A stretch of DNA of 47,110 nucleotides from Thermoplasmatota archaeon (GTDB lineage Archaea; Thermoplasmatota; Thermoplasmata; UBA10834), in contig JAFGHM010000001.1 in the NCBI GenBank assembly GCA_016930135.1, forward strand, positions 1 to 47,110. Reading direction: 5' to 3'. Of the stretch, positions 17,227 to 25,218 are shown one piece after another. The notes beneath the pieces were generated by a model. The model ran no database searches, was not told the DNA's origin, and worked only from the letters and a program-made list of their open reading frames with translations. The position numbers and the translations under genes were made by a program. Position 1 is the stretch's first letter, and each line of letters starts with the position of its first letter.

Positions 17227-18393
17227 TCAGACCCTCCTGAGAACGTGGACGACCACGGTCGCACCAGTCCCGCCGACGTTGTGCGTGAGGCCGACCTGCG
17301 CGTCCTTGACCTGCCTCTTGTCGGCCTTCCCCCTCAGCTGAGCGACTATCTCGACCGCCTGGGCGAGGCCGGTCGCGCCGATCGGGTCCCCCCTGGCCTT
17401 GAGGCCTCCCGATGTGTTGACCGCTATCTGTCCGGATAGGCCTGTGAGGCCAGCTTCGGTAGCCTTGCCACCTTCACCCTTCTTGAAGAAGCCGAGGTCC
17501 TCGATCGCCAATATCTCGCTTATCGTGAAGCTGTCGTGGACTTCCGCAACCTGTACGTCCTTCTGGGCCACCTTGGCCATGTCGAACGCTCGTTTGGCGG
17601 CGACCCGCGTCGCCTCCATCGTACATATGTCCTTCCGGTCATGGAGCGAGAGGGTGTCGCTGGCCTGGCCGGAGCCGATTATCTCGACGGGGGTGTCGGT
17701 GTACTTCTTCGCGTTCTCCAGTGCGCAGAGGACGACCGCGGCCGCGCCATCAGAGCTGGGGGCGCAGTCGAACACTCGAAGCGGGGACGAGACCATAGGG
17801 GAACCGAGAACCGTCTCCCTGGTTATCTCCCTCCTGAACTGCGCTTTCGGGTTGAGCGCACCGTGCCTGTGGTTCTTGACCGCAACATCGGCCAGCTGCT
17901 CCCTCGTGGTGCCGTACACATGCATGTGCCTGTGCGCTATGAGAGCGTGTAGCGCGGGGAAGGTCGCCCCGAGCACAGTCTCCCACTCCTGGTCAGCTGC
18001 AGACGATTGTATGTTCGCAGAGTCCAGGTCGCTCACATCTGTCATCTTCTCGGCACCTCCGACCACGACTATATCGTGGAGGCCCGATGCGACGGCCATG
18101 AAGCCCTGTCTGAGGGCCAGACCCCCAGATGCGCCAGCGGCCTCGACTCTGGTCGCGGGCACGTGGTCCCTCGCAAGGCCCGAGTAGTCCGCTATGAGGG
18201 CTCCGATGTGCTCCTGCTCGATGAACCGGCCCGCGGACATGTTCCCCACGTAAAGGGCATCTATCATCTCCGCAGATATGTTCGCATCCTCGACCGCTGC
18301 AAGGCCGGCCGTGATGCCTATCTCCCTGAAGGAGTGGTCCCAGAGCTCTCCGAACTCCGTGTTTCCGATGCCTATGATCGCGACGCGCCTCAT
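17227..18393 (-). CDS. Thiolase-family protein (acetoacetyl-CoA thiolase position), catalytic Cys replaced by Gly
   Basis: By family and position this should condense two acetyl-CoA to acetoacetyl-CoA for HMG-CoA synthase. The 388 residues show the archaeal/SCP2-type thiolase fold: [14 protein letters not shown] at the N-terminus, [24 protein letters not shown] with the conserved histidine, and [15 protein letters not shown] at the C-terminus. The nucleophile segment, normally VExACASG, reads VEAAGASGG, so residue 87 is Gly (codon GGC) where Cys (TGC) is expected. Either the enzyme is inactive or altered, or one base is wrong. It is one base from both HMG-CoA synthase and DUF35, so it is surely part of that operon. 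Confidence 0.92.
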   Translation of the reverse strand: MRRVAIIGIGNTEFGELWDHSFREIGITAGLAAVEDANISAEMIDALYVGNMSAGRFIEQEHIGALIADYSGLARDHVPATRVEAAGASGGLALRQGFMAVASGLHDIVVVGGAEKMTDVSDLDSANIQSSAADQEWETVLGATFPALHALIAHRHMHVYGTTREQLADVAVKNHRHGALNPKAQFRREITRETVLGSPMVSSPLRVFDCAPSSDGAAAVVLCALENAKKYTDTPVEIIGSGQASDTLSLHDRKDICTMEATRVAAKRAFDMAKVAQKDVQVAEVHDSFTISEILAIEDLGFFKKGEGGKATEAGLTGLSGQIAVNTSGGLKARGDPIGATGLAQAVEIVAQLRGKADKRQVKDAQVGLTHNVGGTGATVVVHVLRRV

Positions 18394-18394
18394 G

Positions 18395-19447
18395 TCATTC
18401 CCTCCCCAGGACTATCATGCCCCTGAACTTGGCGTATGTGGCATAGTCCAAGAACTTCACGTTCGATATGATTTCCTTGACCGTGGGCGCCCTGTCTCTC
18501 GCGTAACTATCGATCTCGTCAGTCACGGTCATCGCGAACGCATCAGAGCCGGCGCCTGAACCATACGCAACCGCGAATATCCTGTCCCCGGGTTTGGCCT
18601 CGTCCAGGATCGCCGCCAAGCCGAGTGGGACCGCACCGGAGTAGGTGTTGCCTATCAAGGGCGCGAGCAGGCCGGCCTTGATCTGCGTGTCCGAGAACCC
18701 AAGCTGCTTCGCGACCCTCGTGGGGAACTTGCCATTCGGCTGGTGAAAGACCGCGTATGTGTAATCCTTGGCCGTGGTGCCTGTCCTCTCCATAAGCCCT
18801 CTCCCGCCATTCAGGACATGCTTGAAGTATGCGGGCTCTCCCGTGAACCGGCCACCGTGCCTTGGATAGATCTGCCCTTCCCGACGCCAGAAGTCCGGGG
18901 TGTCCGTCGTGTATGAGTAGGTGCGGTCTAATGTGGCGATGATCTTCTCAGACCCTATGAGGAACGCAGCTCCGCCGGCCGACGCTGAGTACTCGAGCGC
19001 GTCCCCGGGCGCGCCCTGAGAAGTGTCGGCCCCTATTGCCACGCCGTACTTCACCATGCCCGATCCCACGAGGCCCATGCATGTCTGTATCGCGGCCGTG
19101 CCAGCCTTGCACGCGAACTCAAAGTCCGCCACGGTGAGGTGAGGCGCAGCCTCGATCGCCTCGGCAACGATTGTGCCCGTCGGCTTCACGGCATATGGAT
19201 GTGATTCCGAACCCACATAGAGTGCCCCGATGTCCTTCGGGCTGACATCACACCTCTTCATCATGTTCCTTGCAGCCTCGACCGAGATCGTTATCGTGTC
19301 TTCGTCCGGCGCTGGGATGGACTTGCAGTTGATCATCAAGCCTTTTCCAACGGCCTTGCCGTCCGCCCCCCACACCTTGCCGATCTCCTCCGGGGTTATC
19401 CTGTATCGCGGCACACAGGCCCCATAGCTGACTATCCCGACCTTCAT
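18395..19447 (-). CDS. mvaS: Hydroxymethylglutaryl-CoA synthase
   Basis: The enzyme condenses acetoacetyl-CoA with acetyl-CoA to HMG-CoA, the entry to the mevalonate route that makes archaeal lipid isoprenoids. The nucleophile Cys113 is in [10 protein letters not shown]. The catalytic glutamate is in [14 protein letters not shown] (Glu82), and His235 is in [10 protein letters not shown]. At 350 residues it is the archaeal length. The ATG at 19447 follows AGGCGGACAAGGG. One base separates its stop from the thiolase start, and 19 bases separate it from the upstream regulator. Confidence 0.96.
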   Translation of the reverse strand: MKVGIVSYGACVPRYRITPEEIGKVWGADGKAVGKGLMINCKSIPAPDEDTITISVEAARNMMKRCDVSPKDIGALYVGSESHPYAVKPTGTIVAEAIEAAPHLTVADFEFACKAGTAAIQTCMGLVGSGMVKYGVAIGADTSQGAPGDALEYSASAGGAAFLIGSEKIIATLDRTYSYTTDTPDFWRREGQIYPRHGGRFTGEPAYFKHVLNGGRGLMERTGTTAKDYTYAVFHQPNGKFPTRVAKQLGFSDTQIKAGLLAPLIGNTYSGAVPLGLAAILDEAKPGDRIFAVAYGSGAGSDAFAMTVTDEIDSYARDRAPTVKEIISNVKFLDYATYAKFRGMIVLGRE

Positions 19448-19466
19448 CCCTTGTCCGCCTCCTAGA

Positions 19467-20150
19467 TCATCCCAGAGACTGAAGCCCCTCGATCAGGTCG
19501 CTGACCGGCAGCTCTGTCCTGATCAGCGGTATCCCCTCCAGCTCGGCGAGTCGGATGGCGAGCTCGTCCACCTGCTCGGGCTTCTGATAGACGACTATCG
19601 CAGGCTTGAGCGGGTGCGCCCGGATGGCTATCATCGGCGACCTGCCAAACTTGACGCCCGTGAACACGAGCGCCCTCTGGCTGCTCCAGCCGTAGATCTT
19701 GAGGTAGTCGAAAGAGTTGAGCGAGGTGATTGCCCGTATGCTGTCTATGACGGTGTACCCGTGTATGTGTTTGTCGAGCCCTATCGCGGGCGTGAGGTTG
19801 TCGCCTTCGATCATGTCGACGAGCTCGGTGGCCAAAACCTCCTTTGCGAACTCCTTGATCGATATTATCGAGTCCGTTTTGGCCGCAAGGGAGTACTGCT
19901 TGAGGATCTGCCCTCCCGTCTTCTCGTCTATGTCGAGGAACGCATCGACGATCTTGCGGACGGTCACGATTCCGGGGGACTTGCGCCTGCCGGCCTCGTA
20001 GTCGCTTATGACAGAAGGGGAGACGCCGAGGTGCTTCGAGAGCTCCTGTTGGGATATATGGAACTGCTCCCTCCACTTCCTGATCGTCTTCCCAGGTTCA
20101 TCCGAAAGGCAGATCTCACCAGCTACCTTCTCCCTCACCTGGTCCCGCAT
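19467..20150 (-). CDS. HTH (XRE-type) transcriptional regulator of the mevalonate operon
   Basis: The 227-residue protein has an N-terminal helix-turn-helix of the Cro/XRE type at about 22-75 ([29 protein letters not shown], recognition helix [11 protein letters not shown]). The C-terminal domain of about 110 residues contains [22 protein letters not shown] and has no catalytic motif I can name. It is the archaeal regulator often found ahead of HMG-CoA synthase, so control of isoprenoid synthesis is a reasonable inference. It is the first gene of the operon. The ATG at 20150 lies about 27 bases after a TATA box and probably starts a leaderless message. Confidence 0.88.
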   Translation of the reverse strand: MRDQVREKVAGEICLSDEPGKTIRKWREQFHISQQELSKHLGVSPSVISDYEAGRRKSPGIVTVRKIVDAFLDIDEKTGGQILKQYSLAAKTDSIISIKEFAKEVLATELVDMIEGDNLTPAIGLDKHIHGYTVIDSIRAITSLNSFDYLKIYGWSSQRALVFTGVKFGRSPMIAIRAHPLKPAIVVYQKPEQVDELAIRLAELEGIPLIRTELPVSDLIEGLQSLG

Positions 20151-20171
20151 ATCCAGAGGAGCAGATTGTCG

Positions 20172-20183
20172 CTACTTATAGTT
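20172..20183 (-). promoter_or_regulatory. TATA box for the mevalonate operon
   Basis: The minus strand reads AACTATAAGTAG, with its centre about 27 bases before the regulator ATG at 20150. That spacing puts transcription start at or next to the start codon, consistent with a leaderless transcript for the first gene. Confidence 0.65.
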
Positions 20184-20349
20184 TGCCGTACTTGAGAATC
20201 GGCAATAGACGAATAGGTCTGGACGTGGCACTTCCCCTTGAAAACTGAGCTAGATGCCTTCGATGAGTTCCACAGCAAGACGAGTGGCGATGATCTCCGG
20301 ACAGGACATGCGCGGGTCGATACCTGCTCCGCGAGTTCCGCTTGCACTA

Positions 20350-20362
20350 GGAATAAATAAGG
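20350..20362 (+). promoter_or_regulatory. TATA box for tRNA-Pro
   Basis: GGAATAAATAAGG lies about 39 bases upstream of the tRNA-Pro 5' end. It is AT-rich against a GC-rich background and fits an archaeal TATA element with a short 5' leader on the precursor. Confidence 0.55.
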
Positions 20363-20394
20363 AACCTCTCTATCCCTCACACGCCCGACACCAT

Positions 20395-20468
20395 GGGGTA
20401 GTGGTCTAGCTTGGTATGATCCGTGGTTCGGGACCACGTGACCGTCGGTTCAAATCCGGCCTACCCCA
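20395..20468 (+). tRNA. tRNA-Pro (anticodon CGG)
   Basis: The acceptor arms GGGGTAG and CTACCCC pair fully, with discriminator A at 20468. The anticodon stem CGTGG/CCACG encloses the 7-base loop TTCGGGA, so positions 34-36 read CGG (decodes CCG). The T arm is GTCGG-TTCAAAT-CCGGC. The D arm GTCTAGCTTGGTATGAT has GG at 18-19. There is no intron and CCA is not encoded. No gene overlaps it on the plus strand; the minus-strand ORF across it is a shadow. Confidence 0.95.
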
Positions 20469-20568
20469 CTTACATCCTACTGGGTATTTTCTAATCAGCG
20501 GGGATTGAGACCTCGCTCGGATAAGCCCTTAGGGGAGGAAAGGCGATGCCCGCAATGGAGAGCTCGAA

Positions 20569-20910
20569 ATGAAGAAGGTCAACCACAAGGACATCGAGGC
20601 AACTTCGCCGACCGGTACGAAGGGCATTGATTTCAAGCAGATGATAGCGAAGAACATGGAGGCCCCGCACTTCTACATGCGCCTAATCGACCTTTTTCCT
20701 GGTGGTCACACGGAGAGGCATACCCACGAGTGGGAGCACGAGGTGTTCGTCGTCGAGGGCAGCGGCAAGGTCGCACTGAAGAACCGCGAGGAGGATATCG
20801 TCCAAGGTGACGCGATCTTCATCGAACCGAACGAGATTCATGAATTCGTCAACTCGAGCAATTCCCTGCTGAGGGTGATATGCGTTATCCCGAGGCCTCC
20901 CGAGGATTAG
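20569..20910 (+). CDS. Small cupin-domain protein
   Basis: This is a single-domain cupin of 113 residues, probably cytosolic and metal-binding. Cupin motif 1 is HTERHTHEWEHEVFVVEGSG, supplying the histidines and glutamate for the metal. Motif 2 is DAIFIEPNEIHEFVN with the third histidine. The ATG follows GGAGAGCTCGAA. It stands alone between tRNA-Pro and a convergent gene. Cupins of this size range from isomerases to dioxygenases and sensors, so no substrate can be named. Confidence 0.88.
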   Translation: MKKVNHKDIEATSPTGTKGIDFKQMIAKNMEAPHFYMRLIDLFPGGHTERHTHEWEHEVFVVEGSGKVALKNREEDIVQGDAIFIEPNEIHEFVNSSNSLLRVICVIPRPPED

Positions 20911-21037
20911 TGTACTTCGAAGGTGGACCAGCCAGCATCTCAGGTGGACGCGAATACCATTCCGTTCACCCTCCCGAGGAAGAGGCCTAGGGGGAAGAAA
21001 GCAAGAAAAGGGCCTGATACTCGGTTCCGTTTGAGAC

Positions 21038-21709
21038 CTACACCGGAGGCCACGGAACGGACCACCACACCTGCCCCGGAGCGGCTCCAGGATCGGTGGA
21101 ATCCAAGTCCCAATATCCTGAATAAGGCGGCAACGCCCACAGGACGACCGTGCACGGCATGACCCAGAAGCTCTTCAGATTCCCGATGGAAGCCGCTGAG
21201 AACTGTATCTGAAGCTTCGAACCGTCAACTGAAAACGGCAATGTCGTCACGACCGGGGACCACTGACCACCTTGAGTCAGCACAGCAACATACTCCGATC
21301 CGTCGTAGATCAGGATGACCGTGTAGTATGACCCCACTGTGGGTGCGTATTCAGGATTCCAGGCCCCCATGTCAAGCCACACAAGCCACCTGACTTCCTT
21401 GAATCCTGTTGGTAGCGGCGATCCGGCGTCCGGAAGTGACTTCGCGACCTCCATCCCGAACGTGTATAGCTTGTCCTTTCTCGAGTACTCGAACCACCAA
21501 GAGGTCATATCCAAGTACCCCACACGTGTCAGAGGCATGGTATCCGGCCAGAACAGAACAGTATCGGCGGATGCGGCATCATACTTCGGGCCAAGGTCTC
21601 CCAGCCTGTCAGCTGCCTTGATGGCCATGCTCCCCGCCGAGACTGGGCCCGGCGCTAGCATCAGTCCCACGACTATCACGCTCAACAACGCTACAACTAT
21701 CTTCTTCAA
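21038..21709 (-). CDS. Secreted protein of unknown function
   Basis: The N-terminus is a clear signal peptide: MKK, a hydrophobic run (VVALLSVIVVGLML) and a likely cleavage after PVSAG. The mature part, about 200 residues, is rich in Trp, Tyr and Asp (SWWFEYSRKDKLYTF, WLVWLDMGAWNPEY) and looks like a beta-sandwich. I cannot assign a family. The start is TTG at 21709, supported by a strong GAGGAGGGAG just upstream. A TATA box lies about 55 bases upstream. It is monocistronic and converges on the cupin gene; the 127 bases between them hold nothing evident. Confidence 0.75.
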   Translation of the reverse strand: MKKIVVALLSVIVVGLMLAPGPVSAGSMAIKAADRLGDLGPKYDAASADTVLFWPDTMPLTRVGYLDMTSWWFEYSRKDKLYTFGMEVAKSLPDAGSPLPTGFKEVRWLVWLDMGAWNPEYAPTVGSYYTVILIYDGSEYVAVLTQGGQWSPVVTTLPFSVDGSKLQIQFSAASIGNLKSFWVMPCTVVLWALPPYSGYWDLDSTDPGAAPGQVWWSVPWPPV

Positions 21710-21758
21710 CTACTCCCTCCTCCTCGAACCCGAGGCATTGTTAGAGCGGCAGCAGCAA

Positions 21759-21768
21759 TCATATATGC
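21759..21768 (-). promoter_or_regulatory. TATA box for the secreted protein gene
   Basis: The minus strand reads GCATATATGA about 50-60 bases upstream of the TTG start at 21709. The surrounding 187-base gap to the next gene shows no other signal. Confidence 0.5.
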
Positions 21769-21896
21769 ATGTCTGGTCGATAGATGCAGTTGGGGCAAGA
21801 GACGCCCGGTGGGCTGACCTTTTCGGCCCGAATTTGATTGACAGAACGGACATTCCCAAGGCAGTGGCGAAGTCCTCAGCCTGCTGACTGGGAACA

Positions 21897-22886
21897 TCAT
21901 GTCCTGGGGGCAGGATGCAGGCTGCGCGTTCTCGCCTTCCCAGGAGGGGGCGTCCTCACTGCAGGTAGTCTATCTCGCCAGGTCGTGGTGTATATACGCT
22001 CGAGATAGACCAGATTCAGCATCACAGCCCGGACGTCTTCATCTTCGTCAGCTTCTCTGACCGCCCTTCTTATCTCCGTCATCTTGTCAGACCAGAAGAC
22101 CCAGATTAAGAGATTTGGGATGTTGGTGAATGTCCTGACATACTCGTCGACGAACATGTGCTTCGAGAGCAGTCTACTGCCAACTTCTGCCTTATCAGCG
22201 CCTTCTCTGAGAGTCACATGCATCACGGCAAACAGGTCCCCAGCCGAGGAGAGGTCCTGCGGCGTGCTCATTTCCAGCGATCCCTCGGATATCATCCTCT
22301 CCAGATGTCTGCTGACTGTCTTGACAGAGACTCCGACCATCTTGGCGACTTCTGACGTCGACCTTCGCGCGTCGTCCTTGAGAGCGACGACGATTCTGAG
22401 GTCCAGAGGAGAGAGATCTCTGTAGCTCTGCGGCTTCGGTCTTCCTCCTCCGTTGACGGAGTAATCTGGCATCAACCCCAGGTCGAGAGAGTATATGCCT
22501 ATGGTGGGATCGGGTATCTCTCCCACCCGCTTGACGAACTCAACATAACCCTCAAGTTCGGAAATTTCTCTCAGAAAACCCACGACGTAAAGGAAGTTGC
22601 CTCCGGCGAAATCGGCACGGCGCGAGAACTCGCTTTCCCCTAGTCTGTCCAGGGTCTTATCGATCGAAGCTGTCTTTGACACGCCGAAGATTGCCACAGG
22701 GACTGCGTCGAGGTAGGGAAGGGAAACACCCGCCATCGTGCCCTTGATCACCCCGATTCGCATGAGGACCTGTATTCGATAATAGATCGCCTGCCTGGAG
22801 ATGCCGAGCCTCTTCGCAAGTTCCCGTAGCTGGATCCTGGGGTTCGCACTCACAGCGATCAGTATCTTCCTGTCGATATCGTCCAT
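21897..22886 (-). CDS. Lrp/AsnC-type regulator with two HTH domains
   Basis: The protein has two winged helix-turn-helix units. The first is at residues 1-50 (MDDIDRKILIAVSANPRIQL, then RELAKRLGISRQAIYYRIQ). The second is near 165-215 (LSPLDLRIVVALKDDARRST, then SEVAKMVGVSVKTVSRHLE). Each is followed by a region that could be a ligand-binding fold; the second resembles the RAM/ACT-like half of Lrp (FAVMHVTLREGADKAEVGS). I take the ATG at 22886, giving 329 residues, because MDDIDRKIL is the usual Lrp beginning; a TTG at 22922 is the alternative. The C-terminal tail is Arg/Pro-rich. A long inverted repeat lies upstream. The regulated genes are unknown; the radical SAM gene is the immediate upstream neighbour. 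Confidence 0.85.
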   Translation of the reverse strand: MDDIDRKILIAVSANPRIQLRELAKRLGISRQAIYYRIQVLMRIGVIKGTMAGVSLPYLDAVPVAIFGVSKTASIDKTLDRLGESEFSRRADFAGGNFLYVVGFLREISELEGYVEFVKRVGEIPDPTIGIYSLDLGLMPDYSVNGGGRPKPQSYRDLSPLDLRIVVALKDDARRSTSEVAKMVGVSVKTVSRHLERMISEGSLEMSTPQDLSSAGDLFAVMHVTLREGADKAEVGSRLLSKHMFVDEYVRTFTNIPNLLIWVFWSDKMTEIRRAVREADEDEDVRAVMLNLVYLERIYTTTWRDRLPAVRTPPPGKARTRSLHPAPRT

Positions 22887-22950
22887 TTCCTTCGGAATGT
22901 CCAGGACATGCAGGCTCTTCAACCTTTCTCACACTGCCTGGATGGGCGAT

Positions 22951-23018
22951 TCCAATCGAGGGGAGAACGCGCGGAGGGCCTTGTGAACCATCCTGGAATC
23001 TGGTTCCCCTTGATTGGA
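22951..23018. repeat. Long inverted repeat between the Lrp-like regulator and the radical SAM gene
   Basis: Arms at 22951-22965 (TCCAATCGAGGGGAG) and 23004-23018 (TTCCCCTTGATTGGA) pair over 15 positions. In a plus-strand RNA two of these are G-U pairs; on the minus strand they become mismatches. The loop is about 38 bases. The element fills most of the 172-base gap between the radical SAM stop and the regulator ATG. It may be an operator, a transcript end or a small RNA. Confidence 0.5.
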
Positions 23019-23058
23019 TGCTGGAAGGCGCGCGCTAGAGCGGCTGGCCGCCCCGAAC

Positions 23059-24528
23059 TCAGTGTGAACGGCCGCTTTCGCTCCTGACATGCCTCCTGGC
23101 CGCGGACCCTGATGTGGATTCGAACCTCGACCCGTCAGATATCCTCTGTCGGACCTCGGGCTTGAGGATGTTGTGCAGAACGACTTCCCTGGCTGTCTTA
23201 CTCGAGAAGAGCGTGTTGAGTATCTCGATCAGGCCTTCCTTAGTCTTCCAGCCCTCGAGGTGTGAGTTGTAGCAGCGGTTCACGACTTCCTCGAGTACTT
23301 CCTTCGTCATACCATTGCGACTGTACTCGTAGATCCTGTGGTTGGTCTTCCAATCTTCAGGGCCCGGAACGCCTTCTTCCTCCAGGCGCGACCATATCTC
23401 AGTCCCGATCAGACAGTCCAGGATGTTGACTTGCAGTGCGTGCGGTCGCACCCTTCGTATGAACTCCTCGGTCTTCTTCATGTCGTCCAGAGACTCGACA
23501 GGAGCACCGACGATGTAGGATGTGACTACCAGCATGCCAGCTCGTTTCGCCTCCAGGATGGCCTTCTCAGCCCGCTCGGCAGTGACACTCTTCCTGTAGT
23601 ACTCGAGGACGTGCTTCTGCGGGCTCTCTATCCCGAAGTATATCACGCCGAACCCCGCCCGCTTCATCTTCCTCATCAGATCGTATTGCGCGCTGTCTGC
23701 CCTGCCCTCACAGTAGAACTGCATCTTGATCCGCCGCGACTCGATGAGGTCGCATATCTTCTCGATCCTCTTCCTGTTGTGCGTGAGGTTGTCGTCGATG
23801 AACACCGCGCACTCGTAGCCCTCGCCATAGAGCTCCTCCAGCTCGTCGACGACGTTCTCTGGGCTCCTGGCCCTCCACTTGCGCTCTGAGAACGCAGCGC
23901 AAGAGCAGTACGAGCATCTGTATGGACAGCCTCTTGAGCTTGACACCGTGGTGAACTTGCCGAAAGTGAGTCTGATCCCTTTGTGGAAGTAGCCGTACTC
24001 CACCTCCTGAGCGAGGTCTCTCGCCGGGAACGGGAGAGAGTCGAGGTCATCGATGAGAACAGCGGGGTTGTTGACGACTTTTCCGTTGTCGCTGTAGCAG
24101 AGCCCGTCCACGTCGGATGGTGACCTGCCGGACTCGATGCGCTCAAGGAGCTTCGGGAAGGACTTCTCTGCCTCCCCCTTCACGATGTAGTCTACGAACG
24201 GATAGTCCTTCAGTATGCGCTCAGCCGCGAAGGTAGCGTGGAACCCGCCCAGGACAAGAGTCGTGTCAGGCAGGACCTCGCTGAGTCTCTTCAGCGTCTC
24301 AATCGTGCTCAAGAACGTGTGAGTTGAGCAGTTGATCCCGAAGACGTCGGGTCTCTCCCTACTCACGCGTGCGACGAGCTCATCCTGTCCCAAGTTCTCA
24401 CAGAACGCATCGACCACCTTGACCTCGTCGTCGCGGACTGAGCGCAGGGATGAGGCTATGTAGAGCAGGCCGAGGGGCGGCCAAAGCTCGGTAGTCTTAC
24501 CTGGCGGAGTCGAGAGCAGTATCTTCAT
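23059..24528 (-). CDS. Radical SAM protein with N-terminal B12-binding-like domain
   Basis: The N-terminal 140 residues form a cobalamin-binding-type Rossmann domain (STPPGKTTELWPPLGLLYIA, then LVLGGFHATF). The B12-ligand motif DxHxxG is not visible. The radical SAM core begins with C201-x3-C205-x2-C208 in RGCPYRCSYCSC, which binds the 4Fe-4S cluster. GIESPQKHVLEYYRKS is the usual SAM-pocket strand. It belongs to the large methylthiotransferase/oxidative-cyclase-like group and has 489 residues; the substrate cannot be named. The ATG follows CAGGAGATATC. It is transcribed divergently from the MarR-ABC operon. Confidence 0.88.
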   Translation of the reverse strand: MKILLSTPPGKTTELWPPLGLLYIASSLRSVRDDEVKVVDAFCENLGQDELVARVSRERPDVFGINCSTHTFLSTIETLKRLSEVLPDTTLVLGGFHATFAAERILKDYPFVDYIVKGEAEKSFPKLLERIESGRSPSDVDGLCYSDNGKVVNNPAVLIDDLDSLPFPARDLAQEVEYGYFHKGIRLTFGKFTTVSSSRGCPYRCSYCSCAAFSERKWRARSPENVVDELEELYGEGYECAVFIDDNLTHNRKRIEKICDLIESRRIKMQFYCEGRADSAQYDLMRKMKRAGFGVIYFGIESPQKHVLEYYRKSVTAERAEKAILEAKRAGMLVVTSYIVGAPVESLDDMKKTEEFIRRVRPHALQVNILDCLIGTEIWSRLEEEGVPGPEDWKTNHRIYEYSRNGMTKEVLEEVVNRCYNSHLEGWKTKEGLIEILNTLFSSKTAREVVLHNILKPEVRQRISDGSRFESTSGSAARRHVRSESGRSH

Positions 24529-24593
24529 GATATCTCCTGAGGGCGCCCGCGGCAGGCAGGCCCGATCGTTCCTTGTCTGTATGTCCGTAGATG

Positions 24594-24603
24594 GATATAT
24601 GCC
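24594..24603 (-). promoter_or_regulatory. TATA box for the radical SAM gene
   Basis: The minus strand reads GGCATATATCC in the 199-base divergent gap. It would give a leader of about 44 bases carrying the GGAG ribosome site before the ATG at 24528. Confidence 0.5.
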
Positions 24604-24674
24604 GTGCTGGTTGCAGACAGAGACAGCCTGTGTATGTTACTCCACCTTCCACTCATCGTCCGGGCCCCTCTGAA

Positions 24675-24712
24675 GAATAGTTTATCTTGCGAATAGTTAA
24701 ATAAATGAACTA
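24675..24712 (+). promoter_or_regulatory. Promoter and probable autoregulatory operator of the MarR gene
   Basis: Two direct copies of GAATAGTT start at 24675 and 24691, 16 bases apart. The second copy also forms an inverted repeat, TAGTT (24694-24698) and AACTA (24708-24712), around the TATA-like TTAAATAAAT. The TATA centre lies about 26 bases before the ATG at 24728, which suggests a leaderless message. A MarR dimer bound here would cover the TATA box and repress its own operon. That role is inferred from family habit and position. Confidence 0.55.
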
Positions 24713-24727
24713 ATCTACGGGCCCGTC

Positions 24728-25216
24728 ATGACCCGTGCGGACCAGAAGAAGCTAGAGGACATAGCGGACGGATTCATGGACTCGTTCCCCGCATTCTTCA
24801 GGAGAGTGACTCGAGGTGCGACGCATCCCAGTGCCAAGAAGTTCGATCCGAGCAGGATTGTGCTCAAGGCGGTCCTGGCCCACGGCCCCCTCAGCATGTC
24901 GATGATCGGCAGGCACATGGAGATGTCGAAACCCTACATGACAGCCCTGGTCGACTCGCTGATCAGCGAAGGGCTTGTCGAAAGGGCGCCGGACCCTGAC
25001 GACAGAAGGGTGGTCAACGTCATGATCACGGATGCCGGCAGAGAGGAGATGAAGGGCTTCACGAAAAGCGCCAGAGAGGCCGTGGTGAAGAACCTCTCCT
25101 CGCTGGATGCCAAGGACATCTCCACTCTCCACGAGATGGTGAAGAACATCAAAGGCATCATCTCCAAGCTGGACCAGGAAGAGACGAGGAAGCGCAGAAC
25201 AAGAAAGGGTGCTTGA
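24728..25216 (+). CDS. MarR-family transcriptional regulator
   Basis: This 162-residue winged-helix regulator has the MarR order: an N-terminal helix for dimerisation, HTH with MSMIGRHMEMSKPYMTALVD, then the wing DPDDRRVVNVMITDAGREE. The D-R-R wing motif is the family marker. The C-terminal tail is basic (EETRKRRTRKGA). The downstream ABC genes begin 2 bases after its stop, so it most likely controls this exporter in response to a toxic small molecule. Confidence 0.92.
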   Translation: MTRADQKKLEDIADGFMDSFPAFFRRVTRGATHPSAKKFDPSRIVLKAVLAHGPLSMSMIGRHMEMSKPYMTALVDSLISEGLVERAPDPDDRRVVNVMITDAGREEMKGFTKSAREAVVKNLSSLDAKDISTLHEMVKNIKGIISKLDQEETRKRRTRKGA

Positions 25217-25218
25217 CC

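Noticed and set aside
20923-21162. 79-residue plus-strand ORF after the cupin
   Set aside because: Low-complexity Arg/Pro/Thr translation that overlaps the 3' end of the secreted-protein gene, which has a signal peptide and ribosome site.
21706-21900. 64-residue minus-strand ORF between the Lrp-like and secreted-protein genes
   Set aside because: Overlaps the TATA box and ribosome site of the secreted-protein gene and has no convincing start region.
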